NCBI RefSeq assembly: GCF_005768555.2
Contig: NZ_VCHX02000339.1
Span: forward strand, 1 to 44,136
From: Streptomyces sporangiiformans
Lineage (GTDB): Bacteria; Actinomycetota; Actinomycetes; Streptomycetales; Streptomycetaceae
DNA length: 44,136 bases
Reading direction: 5' to 3'
Position numbers and translations under genes: made by a program. The first letter of the stretch is position 1. Each line of letters starts with the position of its first letter. Under the pieces are notes generated by a model. It was not told the origin of the DNA. It worked only from the letters and a program-made list of their open reading frames with translations, and made no database searches. Positions 8,080 through 16,770 of this stretch are shown here, piece after piece.

Positions 8080-8844
8080 ATGGCAACGCTTGAAATCCGA
8101 GACCTGCACGTCACCGTCGAGGTCGAGAACGGCACGAAGGAAATCCTCAAGGGTGTCGACCTCACCGTGAAGCAGGGCGAGACGCACGCCATCATGGGCC
8201 CCAACGGCTCCGGCAAGTCGACTCTCGCCTACTCGCTCGCGGGTCACCCCAAGTACACGATCACCGAGGGCACCGTGCTGCTCGACGGCGAGGACGTCCT
8301 GGAGATGTCCGTCGACGAGCGCGCCCGCGCCGGCCTGTTCCTGGCCATGCAGTACCCGGTCGAGGTCCCCGGCGTCTCGGTCTCCAACTTCCTCCGCACC
8401 TCCGCCACCGCCATCCGCGGCGAGGCGCCGAAGCTGCGCACGTGGGTGAAGGAGGTCAAGGAGGCCATGCAGCACCTCAACATGGACCCCGCCTTCGCCG
8501 AGCGCAACGTGAACGAAGGCTTCTCCGGCGGTGAGAAGAAGCGCCACGAGATCCTTCAGCTGGAGCTGCTCAAGCCGAAGATCGCGATTCTCGACGAGAC
8601 CGACTCCGGCCTCGACGTCGACGCGCTCCGGGTCGTCTCCGAGGGCGTCAACCGCGTCCGCGAGACCGGTGAGGTGGGCACGCTGCTCATCACGCACTAC
8701 ACGCGCATCCTGCGCTACATCAAGCCCGACCACGTCCACGTCTTCGCCGCCGGGCGGATCGCCGAGTCCGGCGGTCCCGAGCTCGCCGACAAGCTCGAGG
8801 CCGAGGGGTACGAGGCATACACGAAGGGTGGCGTATCCGCGTGA
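8080..8844 (+). CDS. sufC: Fe-S cluster assembly ATPase SufC
   Basis: 254 residues, a soluble ABC-type ATPase that drives conformational change of SufB-SufD. Walker A GPNGSGKST near residue 42, the SufC-type signature FSGGEKKRHEI, Walker B IAILDETDSGLDVDAL and the switch His in LITHYTRIL are intact. The insertion PVEVPGVSVSNFLR is typical of SufC and absent from transport ATPases. No membrane partner exists here other than SufB and SufD. The stop overlaps the sufS GTG (GTGA). Confidence 0.97.
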   Translation: MATLEIRDLHVTVEVENGTKEILKGVDLTVKQGETHAIMGPNGSGKSTLAYSLAGHPKYTITEGTVLLDGEDVLEMSVDERARAGLFLAMQYPVEVPGVSVSNFLRTSATAIRGEAPKLRTWVKEVKEAMQHLNMDPAFAERNVNEGFSGGEKKRHEILQLELLKPKIAILDETDSGLDVDALRVVSEGVNRVRETGEVGTLLITHYTRILRYIKPDHVHVFAAGRIAESGGPELADKLEAEGYEAYTKGGVSA

Positions 8845-10097
8845 CACAGCTGCCGGGCCTCCTCGACACCGAGGCGATCCGCAAGGACTTCCCCGTCCTG
8901 GACCGTCTGGTCCACGACGACAAGAAGCTCGTGTATCTGGACAACGCGGCGACCTCGCAGAAGCCGCGCCAGGTACTGGACGCCCTGAGTGAGTACTACG
9001 AGCGCTACAACGCCAACGTCCATCGCGGTGTGCATGTGCTCGCCGAGGAGGCCACGGCGCTGTACGAGGGCGCGCGCGACAAGGTCGCGACGTTCATCAA
9101 CGCGCCCAGCCGCGACGAGGTGATCTTCACCAAGAACGCCTCGGAGTCACTGAACCTCGTGGCCAACATGCTCGGCTGGGCCGACGAGCCCTACCGCGTG
9201 GACCACGAGACCGAGATCGTCATCACGGAGATGGAGCACCACTCCAACATCGTTCCCTGGCAGCTGCTCTCGCAGCGCACGGGCGCGAAGCTCAAGTGGT
9301 TCGGCCTGACCGACGACGGACGTCTCGACCTCTCGAACATCAACGAGGTCATCAACGAGAAGACGAAGATCGTCTCCTTCGTGCTGGTCTCCAACATCCT
9401 GGGCACCTTCAACCCGGTCGAGGCGATCGTGCGCCGCGCCCAGGAGGTCGGTGCCCTGGTCCTGATCGACGCCTCGCAGGCGGCACCCCATATGCCGCTG
9501 GACGTCCAGGCCCTCCAGGCCGACTTCGTGGCCTTCACCGGCCACAAGATGTGCGGTCCCACGGGCATCGGTGTCCTGTGGGGACGCCAGGAGCTGCTGG
9601 AGGACCTGCCTCCGTTCCTCGGCGGCGGCGAGATGATCGAGACGGTGTCGATGCACTCGTCGACGTACGCGCCGGCGCCGCACAAGTTCGAGGCCGGTAC
9701 GCCGCCGATCGCGCAGGCGGTCGGCCTGGGCGCGGCGATCGACTACCTGAGTGCCATCGGCATGGAGAAGATCGCGGCCCACGAGCACGCGCTGACCGAG
9801 TACGCGGTCAAGCGCCTGCAGGAGGTCCCCGACCTGAAGATCATCGGCCCGACCACGGCCGAGGATCGGGGCGCCGCGATCTCCTTCACGCTCGGCGACA
9901 TCCACCCCCACGACGTGGGCCAGGTTCTCGACGAACAGGGCATCGCGGTCCGGGTCGGCCACCACTGCGCCAGGCCCGTCTGCCTCCGGTACGGAATTCC
10001 TGCGACCACGCGAGCGTCGTTCTATCTGTACTCCACGCCGGGTGAGATCGACGCGCTCGTGGAAGGCCTGGAGCACGTACGGAACTTCTTCGGCTGA
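8841..10097 (+). CDS. sufS: Cysteine desulfurase SufS
   Basis: 418 residues, a PLP enzyme of the group II (SufS/CsdA) class that releases sulfur from L-cysteine as a persulfide plus alanine. DNAATSQKP opens the fold; HHSNIVPWQ is the conserved cofactor region; Lys236 in FTGHKMCGPTGIGVLWG forms the PLP Schiff base; Cys376 in VGHHCARPVC is the persulfide-carrying residue. The GTG start overlaps the sufC stop. Sulfur is passed to SufU encoded next, rather than to SufE, which is absent here. Confidence 0.96.
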   Translation: MTQLPGLLDTEAIRKDFPVLDRLVHDDKKLVYLDNAATSQKPRQVLDALSEYYERYNANVHRGVHVLAEEATALYEGARDKVATFINAPSRDEVIFTKNASESLNLVANMLGWADEPYRVDHETEIVITEMEHHSNIVPWQLLSQRTGAKLKWFGLTDDGRLDLSNINEVINEKTKIVSFVLVSNILGTFNPVEAIVRRAQEVGALVLIDASQAAPHMPLDVQALQADFVAFTGHKMCGPTGIGVLWGRQELLEDLPPFLGGGEMIETVSMHSSTYAPAPHKFEAGTPPIAQAVGLGAAIDYLSAIGMEKIAAHEHALTEYAVKRLQEVPDLKIIGPTTAEDRGAAISFTLGDIHPHDVGQVLDEQGIAVRVGHHCARPVCLRYGIPATTRASFYLYSTPGEIDALVEGLEHVRNFFG

Positions 10098-10116
10098 GGG
10101 ATTGGCGAGCGATCGC

Positions 10117-10584
10117 ATGAAGCTGGATTCGATGTACCAGGAAGTCATCCTGGACCACTACAAGCACCCCCACGGGCGTGGTCTGCGGGATGGCGACGCC
10201 GAGGTGCACCACGTCAACCCGACGTGCGGTGACGAGATCACGCTGCGCGTGAAGTACGAGGGCTCGCAGATCACGGACGTGAGCTACGAGGGCCAGGGCT
10301 GCTCGATCAGCCAGGCCTCGGCCTCCGTACTGAACGAGTTGCTCGTCGGCAAGCAGCTCGCCGAGGCGCAGAAGATCCAGGAGACCTTCCTGGAGCTGAT
10401 GCAGTCCAAGGGCCGCATCGAGCCGGACGACGCGATGGAGGAGATCCTGGAGGACGCGGTCGCGTTCGCCGGAGTCTCCAAGTACCCGGCACGGGTGAAG
10501 TGCGCGCTGCTGAGCTGGATGGCCTGGAAGGACGCGACGGCCCAAGCCCTGGGCGAGGCCGACGCCGAAAGGAAGACGGCATGA
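10117..10584 (+). CDS. sufU: Zinc-dependent sulfurtransferase SufU
   Basis: 155 residues, IscU-like fold. The zinc ligands of SufU are in place: Cys37 and Asp39 in NPTCGDE, Cys62 in GQGCSISQAS and Cys129 in RVKCALLSW, with the 18-21 residue insertion after the second Cys that separates SufU from true IscU scaffolds. SufU accepts persulfide from SufS and hands it to SufB. The ATG at 10117 is chosen because MKLDSMYQEVILDHYKHP is the usual N-terminus. The stop overlaps the sufT ATG. Confidence 0.95.
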   Translation: MKLDSMYQEVILDHYKHPHGRGLRDGDAEVHHVNPTCGDEITLRVKYEGSQITDVSYEGQGCSISQASASVLNELLVGKQLAEAQKIQETFLELMQSKGRIEPDDAMEEILEDAVAFAGVSKYPARVKCALLSWMAWKDATAQALGEADAERKTA

Positions 10585-10913
10585 GCGAGACCATTGAGAT
10601 GAAGCCGGCCTCCGAGGAAGAGGTCCGTGAGGCGCTGTACGACGTCGTCGACCCCGAGCTGGGGATCGACGTCGTCAACCTCGGCCTGATCTACGGCATC
10701 CACATCGACGACGCGAACATCGCGACGATCGACATGACCCTGACGTCCGCGGCCTGTCCGCTCACCGACGTCATCGAGGACCAGGCCAAGTCCGCCACGG
10801 ACGGCCTGGTCAACGAGCTGCGCATCAACTGGGTGTGGATGCCGCCGTGGGGTCCCGACAAGATCACGGACGATGGCCGTGAGCAGCTCCGGGCGCTCGG
10901 CTTCAACGTCTGA
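10581..10913 (+). CDS. sufT: SufT/MIP18-family Fe-S maturation protein (DUF59)
   Basis: 110 residues, single DUF59 domain: VVDPELGIDVVNLGLIYGI followed by LTSAACPLTD, where the Cys of the T-x-x-x-CP loop is the family's reactive residue. SufT proteins help deliver or mature Fe-S clusters under high demand. The ATG overlaps the sufU stop (ATGA), with GGAAG upstream. It is the last gene of the operon; a long perfect hairpin follows 47 bases after the stop. Confidence 0.93.
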   Translation: MSETIEMKPASEEEVREALYDVVDPELGIDVVNLGLIYGIHIDDANIATIDMTLTSAACPLTDVIEDQAKSATDGLVNELRINWVWMPPWGPDKITDDGREQLRALGFNV

Positions 10914-10960
10914 GCCTTGCTGGTGCTCTGAATGTGGTGTGGACCTGACGGTCCGCTTTT

Positions 10961-10992
10961 CTGTGGCCCCCGGCATACGCCGGGGGCCACAG
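10961..10992. terminator. Terminator hairpin after sufT, shared with a convergent gene
   Basis: A 14-bp perfect stem (CTGTGGCCCCCGGC with its complement) around the loop ATAC. There is no T-run after it, as is common in Streptomyces. It lies between convergent genes, so it can stop transcription from both sides. Confidence 0.8.
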
Positions 10993-11016
10993 GTGTTGCC
11001 ACGGCCGGGCAGGCGC

Positions 11017-11907
11017 TCAGCTAAGACCCTTGACCAGACGGAACGCGGTGTCGGCCCGATAGAGGCCGCTGTACTCGTAGGGGTCCAGGCGGAGCTGGAA
11101 GTCCCGGTGGCGCAGGAAGCGGCCGGGGTAGTTGACCGACTCCAGCATGACGGCGCCGGAGTACGACGCCTGGCGCGGACAGAACGTCGCGTCCTTCTCG
11201 AAGAGCTCCGAGCCGTCGTCGCTGTCGGGACGGAGGCGGAAGCTTTCGTGGCGGAGATAGCCGCCCTCGCCGGTGGAGAAGGAATAGCAGTCGGAGTCCG
11301 CGAGGCCCGGGACGAGCTGGAAGGTGGCATCCTGCCTGGTCCCGGCGGAACTGCTCGAACTGACCGGGTCGAGACGGACGCTGCTGCCGCTCACGTGCCA
11401 GAAGCGGTCGGGATAGTTGACCGCCTGGACGGACTTCCGCGGGGCGGACGGCTCCTTGGCCGGAGGCTTGCCGGAGGCGGTGGGCTTCGACGGCTCGGGG
11501 ACGGGCTCGGAGCTGCGCTGCTGAGCCTCGGGGGAGCGGGAACTCTCCGAGGATGCCCTGTCGTCGGGCTGCGGAGAGGAGAAGCCGCTCTTTCCGCTGG
11601 GCTCCGTGGCTGAGGCCTCGATGGACAAGTCCGGGATCGGTTCGTCGGCGGAGGTCGTCTGCCCCACGCCTTCTTGGGACGTCTCGTCCCTGCCGCTGTC
11701 TAACAGGGAGATCGCGGTCACGGCGGCGGCGACCACGGCGACGAAAAGCGCGCCGGCCAGATAGAGCCGACGCGTCCCGGGTATGCGGGATTCGTCCAGG
11801 TGCCCGGTTTCCCACACCTTCGGGGTCTGCTCAGGAGCAGGTTCGGGCTTTCTTTCGAGCATGCGCGGTTCCCTCGGCGTCGCTTGGGGCGGACGCGTAT
11901 TGGTCAT
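11017..11907 (-). CDS. Membrane-anchored AbfB-domain protein
   Basis: 296 residues. A cytosolic proline-rich N-terminus precedes one membrane helix (LYLAGALFVAVVAAAVTAISLL, about residues 40-61). Then comes a long Ser/Pro/Glu-rich linker and a C-terminal beta-trefoil-like AbfB (CBM42) region with repeated VNYPDRFWHV, GGYLRHESFRLRP and VNYPGRFLRHRDFQLRL motifs. The family binds arabinofuranose side chains. No catalytic domain is visible, so it may be a surface lectin or sensor; no sigma factor is adjacent. ATG 11907 is chosen for the GAGGA ribosome binding site five bases upstream; the next in-frame ATG upstream has none. Confidence 0.82.
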   Translation of the reverse strand: MTNTRPPQATPREPRMLERKPEPAPEQTPKVWETGHLDESRIPGTRRLYLAGALFVAVVAAAVTAISLLDSGRDETSQEGVGQTTSADEPIPDLSIEASATEPSGKSGFSSPQPDDRASSESSRSPEAQQRSSEPVPEPSKPTASGKPPAKEPSAPRKSVQAVNYPDRFWHVSGSSVRLDPVSSSSSAGTRQDATFQLVPGLADSDCYSFSTGEGGYLRHESFRLRPDSDDGSELFEKDATFCPRQASYSGAVMLESVNYPGRFLRHRDFQLRLDPYEYSGLYRADTAFRLVKGLS

Positions 11908-12204
11908 GTGTCCTCGGCATAAGAGGAACACGAGAGGAAGCAGAGGACGCAGACACCCGGAACGAACGGCTGTGGCCGCAACACCGGGTGCGCGCCGGTG
12001 AAACAGTAGTGGACCCGGTGGCTCCGGAGCAGCGGTTTCGGAGGGCCGCTTCAGAATTCTGACAGCGGTTCAAGAGCCGGTGGCGCGAGCGCGCGCCCGC
12101 ACCACCGGAGTTGGGTTCACCTGTGTCGTACTGCCCGCGTACGAGGGGCGGTTGGACTCCAAGCATCGGAGCAACAGGGTGCGGGGATTCGGGGATTCGG
12201 GGCT
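11908..12204. other. Gene-poor stretch with a short tandem repeat
   Basis: About 300 bases between two genes on the minus strand. No convincing gene or RNA was found. The part next to 11907 is purine-rich 5' leader. At 12183-12206 the octamer GGGGATTC occurs twice in tandem and is followed by GGGGCTTC, right at the stop codon of the hydrolase gene. Confidence 0.5.
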
Positions 12205-13962
12205 TCAGGGCTGGCGGGCGAACGCCGACAGGCGCGTGGCGATCTGTTCGCGCTTTCCGTCGTTCTGGACCGGGGCCGCCGTGATGACGTCCAGATGCTG
12301 GTAGCCGGGCAGGACGACGGGGTTCTTGTCCTCGGGGATGTGGTCGGCCAGGATGCCGTCGCCCGCGACGAAGGTGACGGAGGGATTGGCCTTCAGGCCC
12401 TCGGTGTGGGGCATATGGCCGGCGATCTGCGGTTCGTCGACCAGGTAGAGATCGGTGACGAGCTTCGTCGGGAAGTAGTCCTCGGTGAAGTCCAGCGGCT
12501 GTTCGGAGAGGCTGCGGGCCAACTCCCCGATGTCCGTGACCTCCTTGGCGGCCGTGGTGAACGGCGTGCCGTCGGCCGAGCGGTGCACCGGGTCGTCCGC
12601 CGCGCCCACCCGGTCGTAGTTCCGCCAGGTGTAGAGGGGGCCGTCCGGCTCGTCCGGGATCGCCTTCAGCTCCGTACCGAACAGGGCGGGCGAGCCCTGC
12701 ACGTCGTTCGAGAGCGGGAAGTTCTTGTCCACGATCCTGCCGCCGTCGAAGAGGCCCACACTGGACTGGATGAAGGACAGCGGCGCCGAGTTGTCGTCCA
12801 TGAAGGTGCCCAGGACGGCCGCGTTGGTGAGCCGGAAGTCGCGGATGGAGGGCTTGCCGGTCAGGAACGTGGCCGCGTTCTTGGAGAACATGGTGCGGGA
12901 CGTGGTCTCGATGTTGACGTTCGACGGGACGGTGCCGAGGAGCTCGGACTCGGCGCCCGGGGCGACCCGTGCGGCGAGGCCGCCGATCGCGAGCAGGTTC
13001 ATCGTCTCGGGGTTGAGCACCACGGGCAGGGCCAGGAAGCGGGGCAGCACGCCGCTGCGGAGACCGGCCTGTAGGGCGGTGAAGCCGAGGCCCGTGTCCG
13101 GGACGGTGCCCTCGGGCAGGACGCTGCCGTTGAGGGTGCCCGAACTGCCGTTGAGATCATCCAGGTTGGTGGCGATCGTCGTGTCCAGCGCGAAGTATCC
13201 CGCGCACTGGTTGAAGCCGGCGTCCGCCTTCGTCGCCTTGTTCCCGTCGAAGTCCCAGGTGGCGAAGACACCGGTGAGGACGCCGCCGAGCGAATGCCCG
13301 CCGCACATCACCTTTTCCTTGCGCAGCTTCTGGTCGGGCAGTTCGGCGGCGAGCAGGTCGTACTGGTCACGGACGGTCCGCTCCAGGCCGACCTCGGCGA
13401 GCCATCGCACCTGATCGCTCTTCAGGAAGCCGTCGAACTTGCGCCCGTCCACCCGCTTGCCGCGGTAGTAGTAGTCGACGGCCTTGGTGGCGTCGCCCGT
13501 CGCGATCCCGGTGTTGTCCTCAAGGCAGTTGGAGCGGCGGTCCAGCGCCCAGAACTCGATGTGCTGACCCTTCTCGGCCGCCGCCTTCACCGTGTTGCGG
13601 GCCACGCTGTCGAAGGCACCCGCGCCCTCCAGGATGCCGGGCTGGGCGACCAGGATCCTGTCCGCCTCGGCGGACTTCGACGGGCCGCCCGAGGAGCGGT
13701 AGCGCAGATAGGACAGCCAGTCGCACTGCGCCGGGCGGCTGCCGACCGAGGCGGGCAGCGGGATCCGTACGGAGACCTTGGTCTCGGTGACTCCGGTGAC
13801 CGGGGACGTGGAGGCCACCGGGGACTCGGTGCGGGCCGGGGCCCCGGTACGGGCCGACGCTCCGTCGGCCGAGGGCGCCGCGGTCAGCACGGCCGCGCCG
13901 AGGGCTCCGGCGGCGAGTGCGCGCGGCCACCGCCCGTGACGGCGGGGGACTGCTGTACTCAT
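12205..13962 (-). CDS. Secreted alpha/beta hydrolase
   Basis: 585 residues with a Sec-type signal peptide (RRHGRWPR then ALAAGALGAAVLTAAPSADGASA). The serine hydrolase nucleophile elbow is GGHSLGG, and the rest has the mixed strand-helix pattern of the alpha/beta hydrolase fold, with YQHLDVITA near the end likely supplying the catalytic His. It resembles large actinobacterial secreted hydrolases or lipases of unknown substrate. ATG 13962 is chosen because GGGAGA lies just upstream; an open frame continues much further upstream but runs through the divergent SMR gene. Exported and probably active outside the cell. Confidence 0.82.
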   Translation of the reverse strand: MSTAVPRRHGRWPRALAAGALGAAVLTAAPSADGASARTGAPARTESPVASTSPVTGVTETKVSVRIPLPASVGSRPAQCDWLSYLRYRSSGGPSKSAEADRILVAQPGILEGAGAFDSVARNTVKAAAEKGQHIEFWALDRRSNCLEDNTGIATGDATKAVDYYYRGKRVDGRKFDGFLKSDQVRWLAEVGLERTVRDQYDLLAAELPDQKLRKEKVMCGGHSLGGVLTGVFATWDFDGNKATKADAGFNQCAGYFALDTTIATNLDDLNGSSGTLNGSVLPEGTVPDTGLGFTALQAGLRSGVLPRFLALPVVLNPETMNLLAIGGLAARVAPGAESELLGTVPSNVNIETTSRTMFSKNAATFLTGKPSIRDFRLTNAAVLGTFMDDNSAPLSFIQSSVGLFDGGRIVDKNFPLSNDVQGSPALFGTELKAIPDEPDGPLYTWRNYDRVGAADDPVHRSADGTPFTTAAKEVTDIGELARSLSEQPLDFTEDYFPTKLVTDLYLVDEPQIAGHMPHTEGLKANPSVTFVAGDGILADHIPEDKNPVVLPGYQHLDVITAAPVQNDGKREQIATRLSAFARQP

Positions 13963-14136
13963 GTTCTCTCCCATGGGACGACGGCGTTCCGGCGAGCCGC
14001 ACCGTAACCGTCGGTAACTTCCATACGCCATAGGGAAAGTGCGCAATCGAGCGCCGCTTGTGCGCACATCCGCACAGGTGGTGCGGCCGACGCGCTGCCC
14101 GGGATCTGTTTCGTGCCGGTCCTTCCCGCCCCCCTT

Positions 14137-14177
14137 TGTGTACAGGTGTACGCATCGATGTGTACACTCGTACGCAT
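14137..14177. promoter_or_regulatory. Tandem operator in front of the SMR-TetR operon
   Basis: The unit TGTGTACA-N3-GTACGCAT occurs twice, at 14137-14155 and 14159-14177, with a 22-bp period. The second copy runs into the ATG of the SMR gene (14176). Between them GTACGCAT-CG-ATGTGTAC is a near-perfect palindrome. Its position, directly upstream of an operon ending in a TetR gene, makes it the likely autoregulatory operator. Confidence 0.7.
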
Positions 14178-14496
14178 GGGATACGCACTGCTCACCGGAG
14201 CCATCGCGGCCGAGGTGGCCGCCACGACGGCGATGAAGTACACCGACGGCTTCAGCAGGTTGTGGCCCTCGCTGCTGACCGTGCTCGGATACGCGATCGC
14301 CTTCGTGCTGCTCGCCCAGACGCTGAAGACCGTCTCGGTCGGCACGGCGTACGCGATCTGGGCCGGAGTCGGCACGGCTGCCATCGCCGCGATCGGCATG
14401 GTGTTCCTGGGGGAAGGGCTGAGCGCCGCGAAGCTGACCGGGATCGCGCTGATCATCGGCGGCGTCGTGGTGCTGAACCTGGGCGGGGCGCACTGA
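14176..14496 (+). CDS. Small multidrug resistance (SMR/EmrE-type) transporter
   Basis: 106 residues with four membrane helices filling almost the whole protein, the standard SMR size. Glu13 in GAIAAEVAATTAMK is the membrane-embedded proton and drug-binding carboxylate of EmrE, and the GTAYAIWAGVGTAAIAAIGM motif is classic for the QacE/SugE group. It exports cationic compounds (or guanidinium in some subtypes) in exchange for protons; the subtype is not decidable by eye. The ATG lies inside the second repeat of the upstream operator. The stop overlaps the TetR gene start by one base. Confidence 0.92.
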   Translation: MGYALLTGAIAAEVAATTAMKYTDGFSRLWPSLLTVLGYAIAFVLLAQTLKTVSVGTAYAIWAGVGTAAIAAIGMVFLGEGLSAAKLTGIALIIGGVVVLNLGGAH

Positions 14497-15032
14497 TGGC
14501 CAGACGCTACGACCCCGAGCGGCGCCAGCGGATCATCGACGCGGCCATCCGGGTCGTGGGCGCCAAGGGCATCGGCGGGCTGAGCCACCGCTCCGTCGCG
14601 GCCGAGGCCGATGTGCCGCTGGGCTCCACCACCTACCACTTCAAGACCCTCGACGAGCTGATGGTCGCCGCGCTGCGGCAGGCGAACGAGGGCTTCGCCA
14701 AGGTGGTCGCCGCGCGCGGCGCGCTGGAGGACCCCGGGACCGATCTGGCCGGTGAACTCGCCGGCCTGGTGGGCGAATGGCTCGCGGGCGACCGTACGGG
14801 GGTGGAACTCGAGTACGAGCTCTACCTCGCAGCCCTCCGCCGCCCCGCCCTGCGGTCCGTCGCCGCCGAGTGGTGCCAGGAACTGGCCGAATGCATCAGC
14901 CGCCGCACGGACCCGGTCACCGCGCGGGCGCTGGTCGCGCTGCTGGACGGGATCTGTCTGCAGGTGCTGCTGACGGGGGCGGCGTACGACGAGGAGTACG
15001 CCCGGGAGGTGCTGGCCCGGGTCATCCCCTGA
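14496..15032 (+). CDS. TetR-family repressor of the SMR transporter
   Basis: 178 residues. The N-terminal TetR helix-turn-helix reads RQRIIDAAIRVVGAKGIGG, then LSHRSVAAEADVPLGSTTYHFKTLDEL. The C-terminal helical domain would bind inducer and dimerise. It is translated from an ATG that overlaps the SMR stop codon (TGATG), so the two are co-expressed. It is expected to bind the repeated TGTGTACA-N3-GTACGCAT site upstream of the pair and be released by transporter substrates. Confidence 0.9.
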   Translation: MARRYDPERRQRIIDAAIRVVGAKGIGGLSHRSVAAEADVPLGSTTYHFKTLDELMVAALRQANEGFAKVVAARGALEDPGTDLAGELAGLVGEWLAGDRTGVELEYELYLAALRRPALRSVAAEWCQELAECISRRTDPVTARALVALLDGICLQVLLTGAAYDEEYAREVLARVIP

Positions 15033-15129
15033 GCCCTTGCTGTGCGGTGCCCAGGTGCCGTGAACCTTCTGCCGCCCATCGGGGAACAGCGGGTGACAAG
15101 CTCGGCATGACGAAGCAGGGGGAGGCCTT

Positions 15130-15774
15130 GTGACGGGACCACCGCAACCGGAGGCGCGCACGCCGGACGGGCGGGACGGGCAGGGCCGGCAGGACCTGCA
15201 GGACCGACAGGCCGGGGACGACGCGGAGGTCGTCGCCCAGTCGCTGGAACAACCGGAGCTCTTCGCCCGGCTCTACGACCGGCACGCGCCGGACATCCAC
15301 CGCTACGTGTCCCGTCGCCTCGGCGACGGCATGGCGGACGACATCACCGCGGACACCTTCCTCACGGCGTTCCGTATCCGCGGCCGCTACGACCTGACGC
15401 GCACCAACGCGCGCCCCTGGCTCTACGGCATCGCGGGCAACCTCATCGGCAAGCAGCGCCGCGCCGAGGTCCGGGCGCTCAAGGCGCTGGCGCGGACCGG
15501 GCACGACCCCGTCGCGGCCTCCTGGGTCGAGGAGACGGAGAGCAGGGTCGCGGCGCAGCGACCGCTCGCCGGCGCCCTGGCGGCACTTCCGGCGGGGGAC
15601 CGGCATGTGCTGCTGCTCGTCGCCTGGGCGGACCTGACGTATGTGGAGGTCGCCGAGGCGCTCGACATCCCTGTGGGCACCGTCCGGTCCCGGCTCAACC
15701 GCGCCCGCCGCAAGGTGCGTTCGGCCCTCGGCGCCGACCCCGCATTCACGATCGACGCCACGGAGGTGGTCTAG
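15130..15774 (+). CDS. ECF-type RNA polymerase sigma factor
   Basis: 214 residues. A polar N-terminal tail precedes region 2 (LFARLYDRHAPDIHRYVSRRLG, ADDITADTFLTAF, RPWLYGIAGNLIGKQRR), and region 4 ends with LTYVEVAEALDIPVGTVRSRLNRARRKVR, a clear helix-turn-helix. The GTG start follows GGGGGAGG by four bases. It directs RNA polymerase to alternative promoters. The next gene, two bases after its stop, encodes a membrane protein of the class that accompanies these sigma factors. The trigger is unknown. Confidence 0.88.
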   Translation: MTGPPQPEARTPDGRDGQGRQDLQDRQAGDDAEVVAQSLEQPELFARLYDRHAPDIHRYVSRRLGDGMADDITADTFLTAFRIRGRYDLTRTNARPWLYGIAGNLIGKQRRAEVRALKALARTGHDPVAASWVEETESRVAAQRPLAGALAALPAGDRHVLLLVAWADLTYVEVAEALDIPVGTVRSRLNRARRKVRSALGADPAFTIDATEVV

Positions 15775-15776
15775 CC

Positions 15777-16688
15777 ATGGACGAGATGACGGCGGTTCGT
15801 GAACTGAGGGCCGAGGCTCCCGTACCCCGGCGCGGCAGGCTCGCCCCCGGGCGTGAGCTGCTGCTGCGGGAGGCGGCGCGCGGCCGTCGGAGCCGGAGAA
15901 TTCGCGCCGACTGGCGGCTCGCCGCGGTGGGGGCGGCCGCCGCGATCACGGTGGCGGCGGTGCTCGGCACCCAGGTGGTGAGCGACGGGCGTGATGCGCA
16001 GCCCGGCGCCCAGCCGACGTACTTCCTGGAACTGGGCAGCGCCAAGGACCTGCTGAACGAGGCCGCGGACGTGATCGCGGCCGGCCCCTCGGTCACCGCG
16101 CGCGACGGCCAGTGGATCTACGTCAAGTCCGTCGAAGTGAACATCACCGACGACGAGCAGCCGGGGCCGCAGACGGGCGAGGACTGGATGAAGTACGCCG
16201 ATCCCTCCATGGAGGACGGGCGGGCCGGGGACGACCACTCGCCCAGGGAGGAGTACGAGTTCCTCAAGAGCCTGCCCGACGACCCGAAGAAGATCCGGGA
16301 GAAGGCACGCAAGTTCTTCTACGCCACCGACGAGTCCGAGACCCGTACCGAACACGAGTACCGCGCCCTCACCGCGGTCGTCAGCCGGGCGTACGCGTAC
16401 GACGCCGAGGATCTCGCCAAGGTCTACCGGGCCATGGCCACGATTCCCGGCCTGCGGGCCGCACAGGTCCAGGACGCGGCGGGGCGCGACGCCATCGCGC
16501 TGTACCTGCCGAGCAAGGACACGATGGTGGACCGGAACGAATTCCTCCTGAATCCCGGCACCTACCTCTACAGCGGTCATCGGCTGGTGGCCCGGAGGGG
16601 CACCGAGGAGTGGAAGAAGGGGGACGTCGTCATCAGCGGTGCCCGGCTGGCCATGGCGGTGGTCGGCAAAAAGGGCGAGCGCCCCTGA
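15777..16688 (+). CDS. CU044_5270-type membrane protein paired with the sigma factor
   Basis: 303 residues. A short cytosolic N-terminus with basic residues (ARGRRSRRIRADW) precedes one membrane helix (LAAVGAAAAITVAAVLGTQVV, about residues 45-66) and a large extracellular domain. This is the layout of the actinobacterial CU044_5270 family that regularly follows sigma factor genes; an anti-sigma or sensor role is inferred from context, not shown. It starts two bases after the sigma factor stop and is followed by a hairpin terminator. Confidence 0.75.
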   Translation: MDEMTAVRELRAEAPVPRRGRLAPGRELLLREAARGRRSRRIRADWRLAAVGAAAAITVAAVLGTQVVSDGRDAQPGAQPTYFLELGSAKDLLNEAADVIAAGPSVTARDGQWIYVKSVEVNITDDEQPGPQTGEDWMKYADPSMEDGRAGDDHSPREEYEFLKSLPDDPKKIREKARKFFYATDESETRTEHEYRALTAVVSRAYAYDAEDLAKVYRAMATIPGLRAAQVQDAAGRDAIALYLPSKDTMVDRNEFLLNPGTYLYSGHRLVARRGTEEWKKGDVVISGARLAMAVVGKKGERP

Positions 16689-16698
16689 CGCCGACCTT

Positions 16699-16731
16699 GG
16701 TGCGCCCGGCACGTGAGATGCCGGGCGCACC
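16699..16731. terminator. Terminator hairpin after the sigma-factor operon
   Basis: A 13-bp perfect stem GGTGCGCCCGGCA with its complement, loop of 7 bases, starting 11 bases after the stop of the preceding gene and ending 40 bases before dapD. Confidence 0.75.
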
Positions 16732-16770
16732 GGTTAGCCCCTGGCGGCCCCGGCCGGTTAGGTTTCACCC

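Noticed and set aside
13963..14493. N-terminal extension of the secreted hydrolase to 14493.
   Set aside because: It would cover the SMR gene and its operator; the signal peptide and a good ribosome binding site place the start at 13962.
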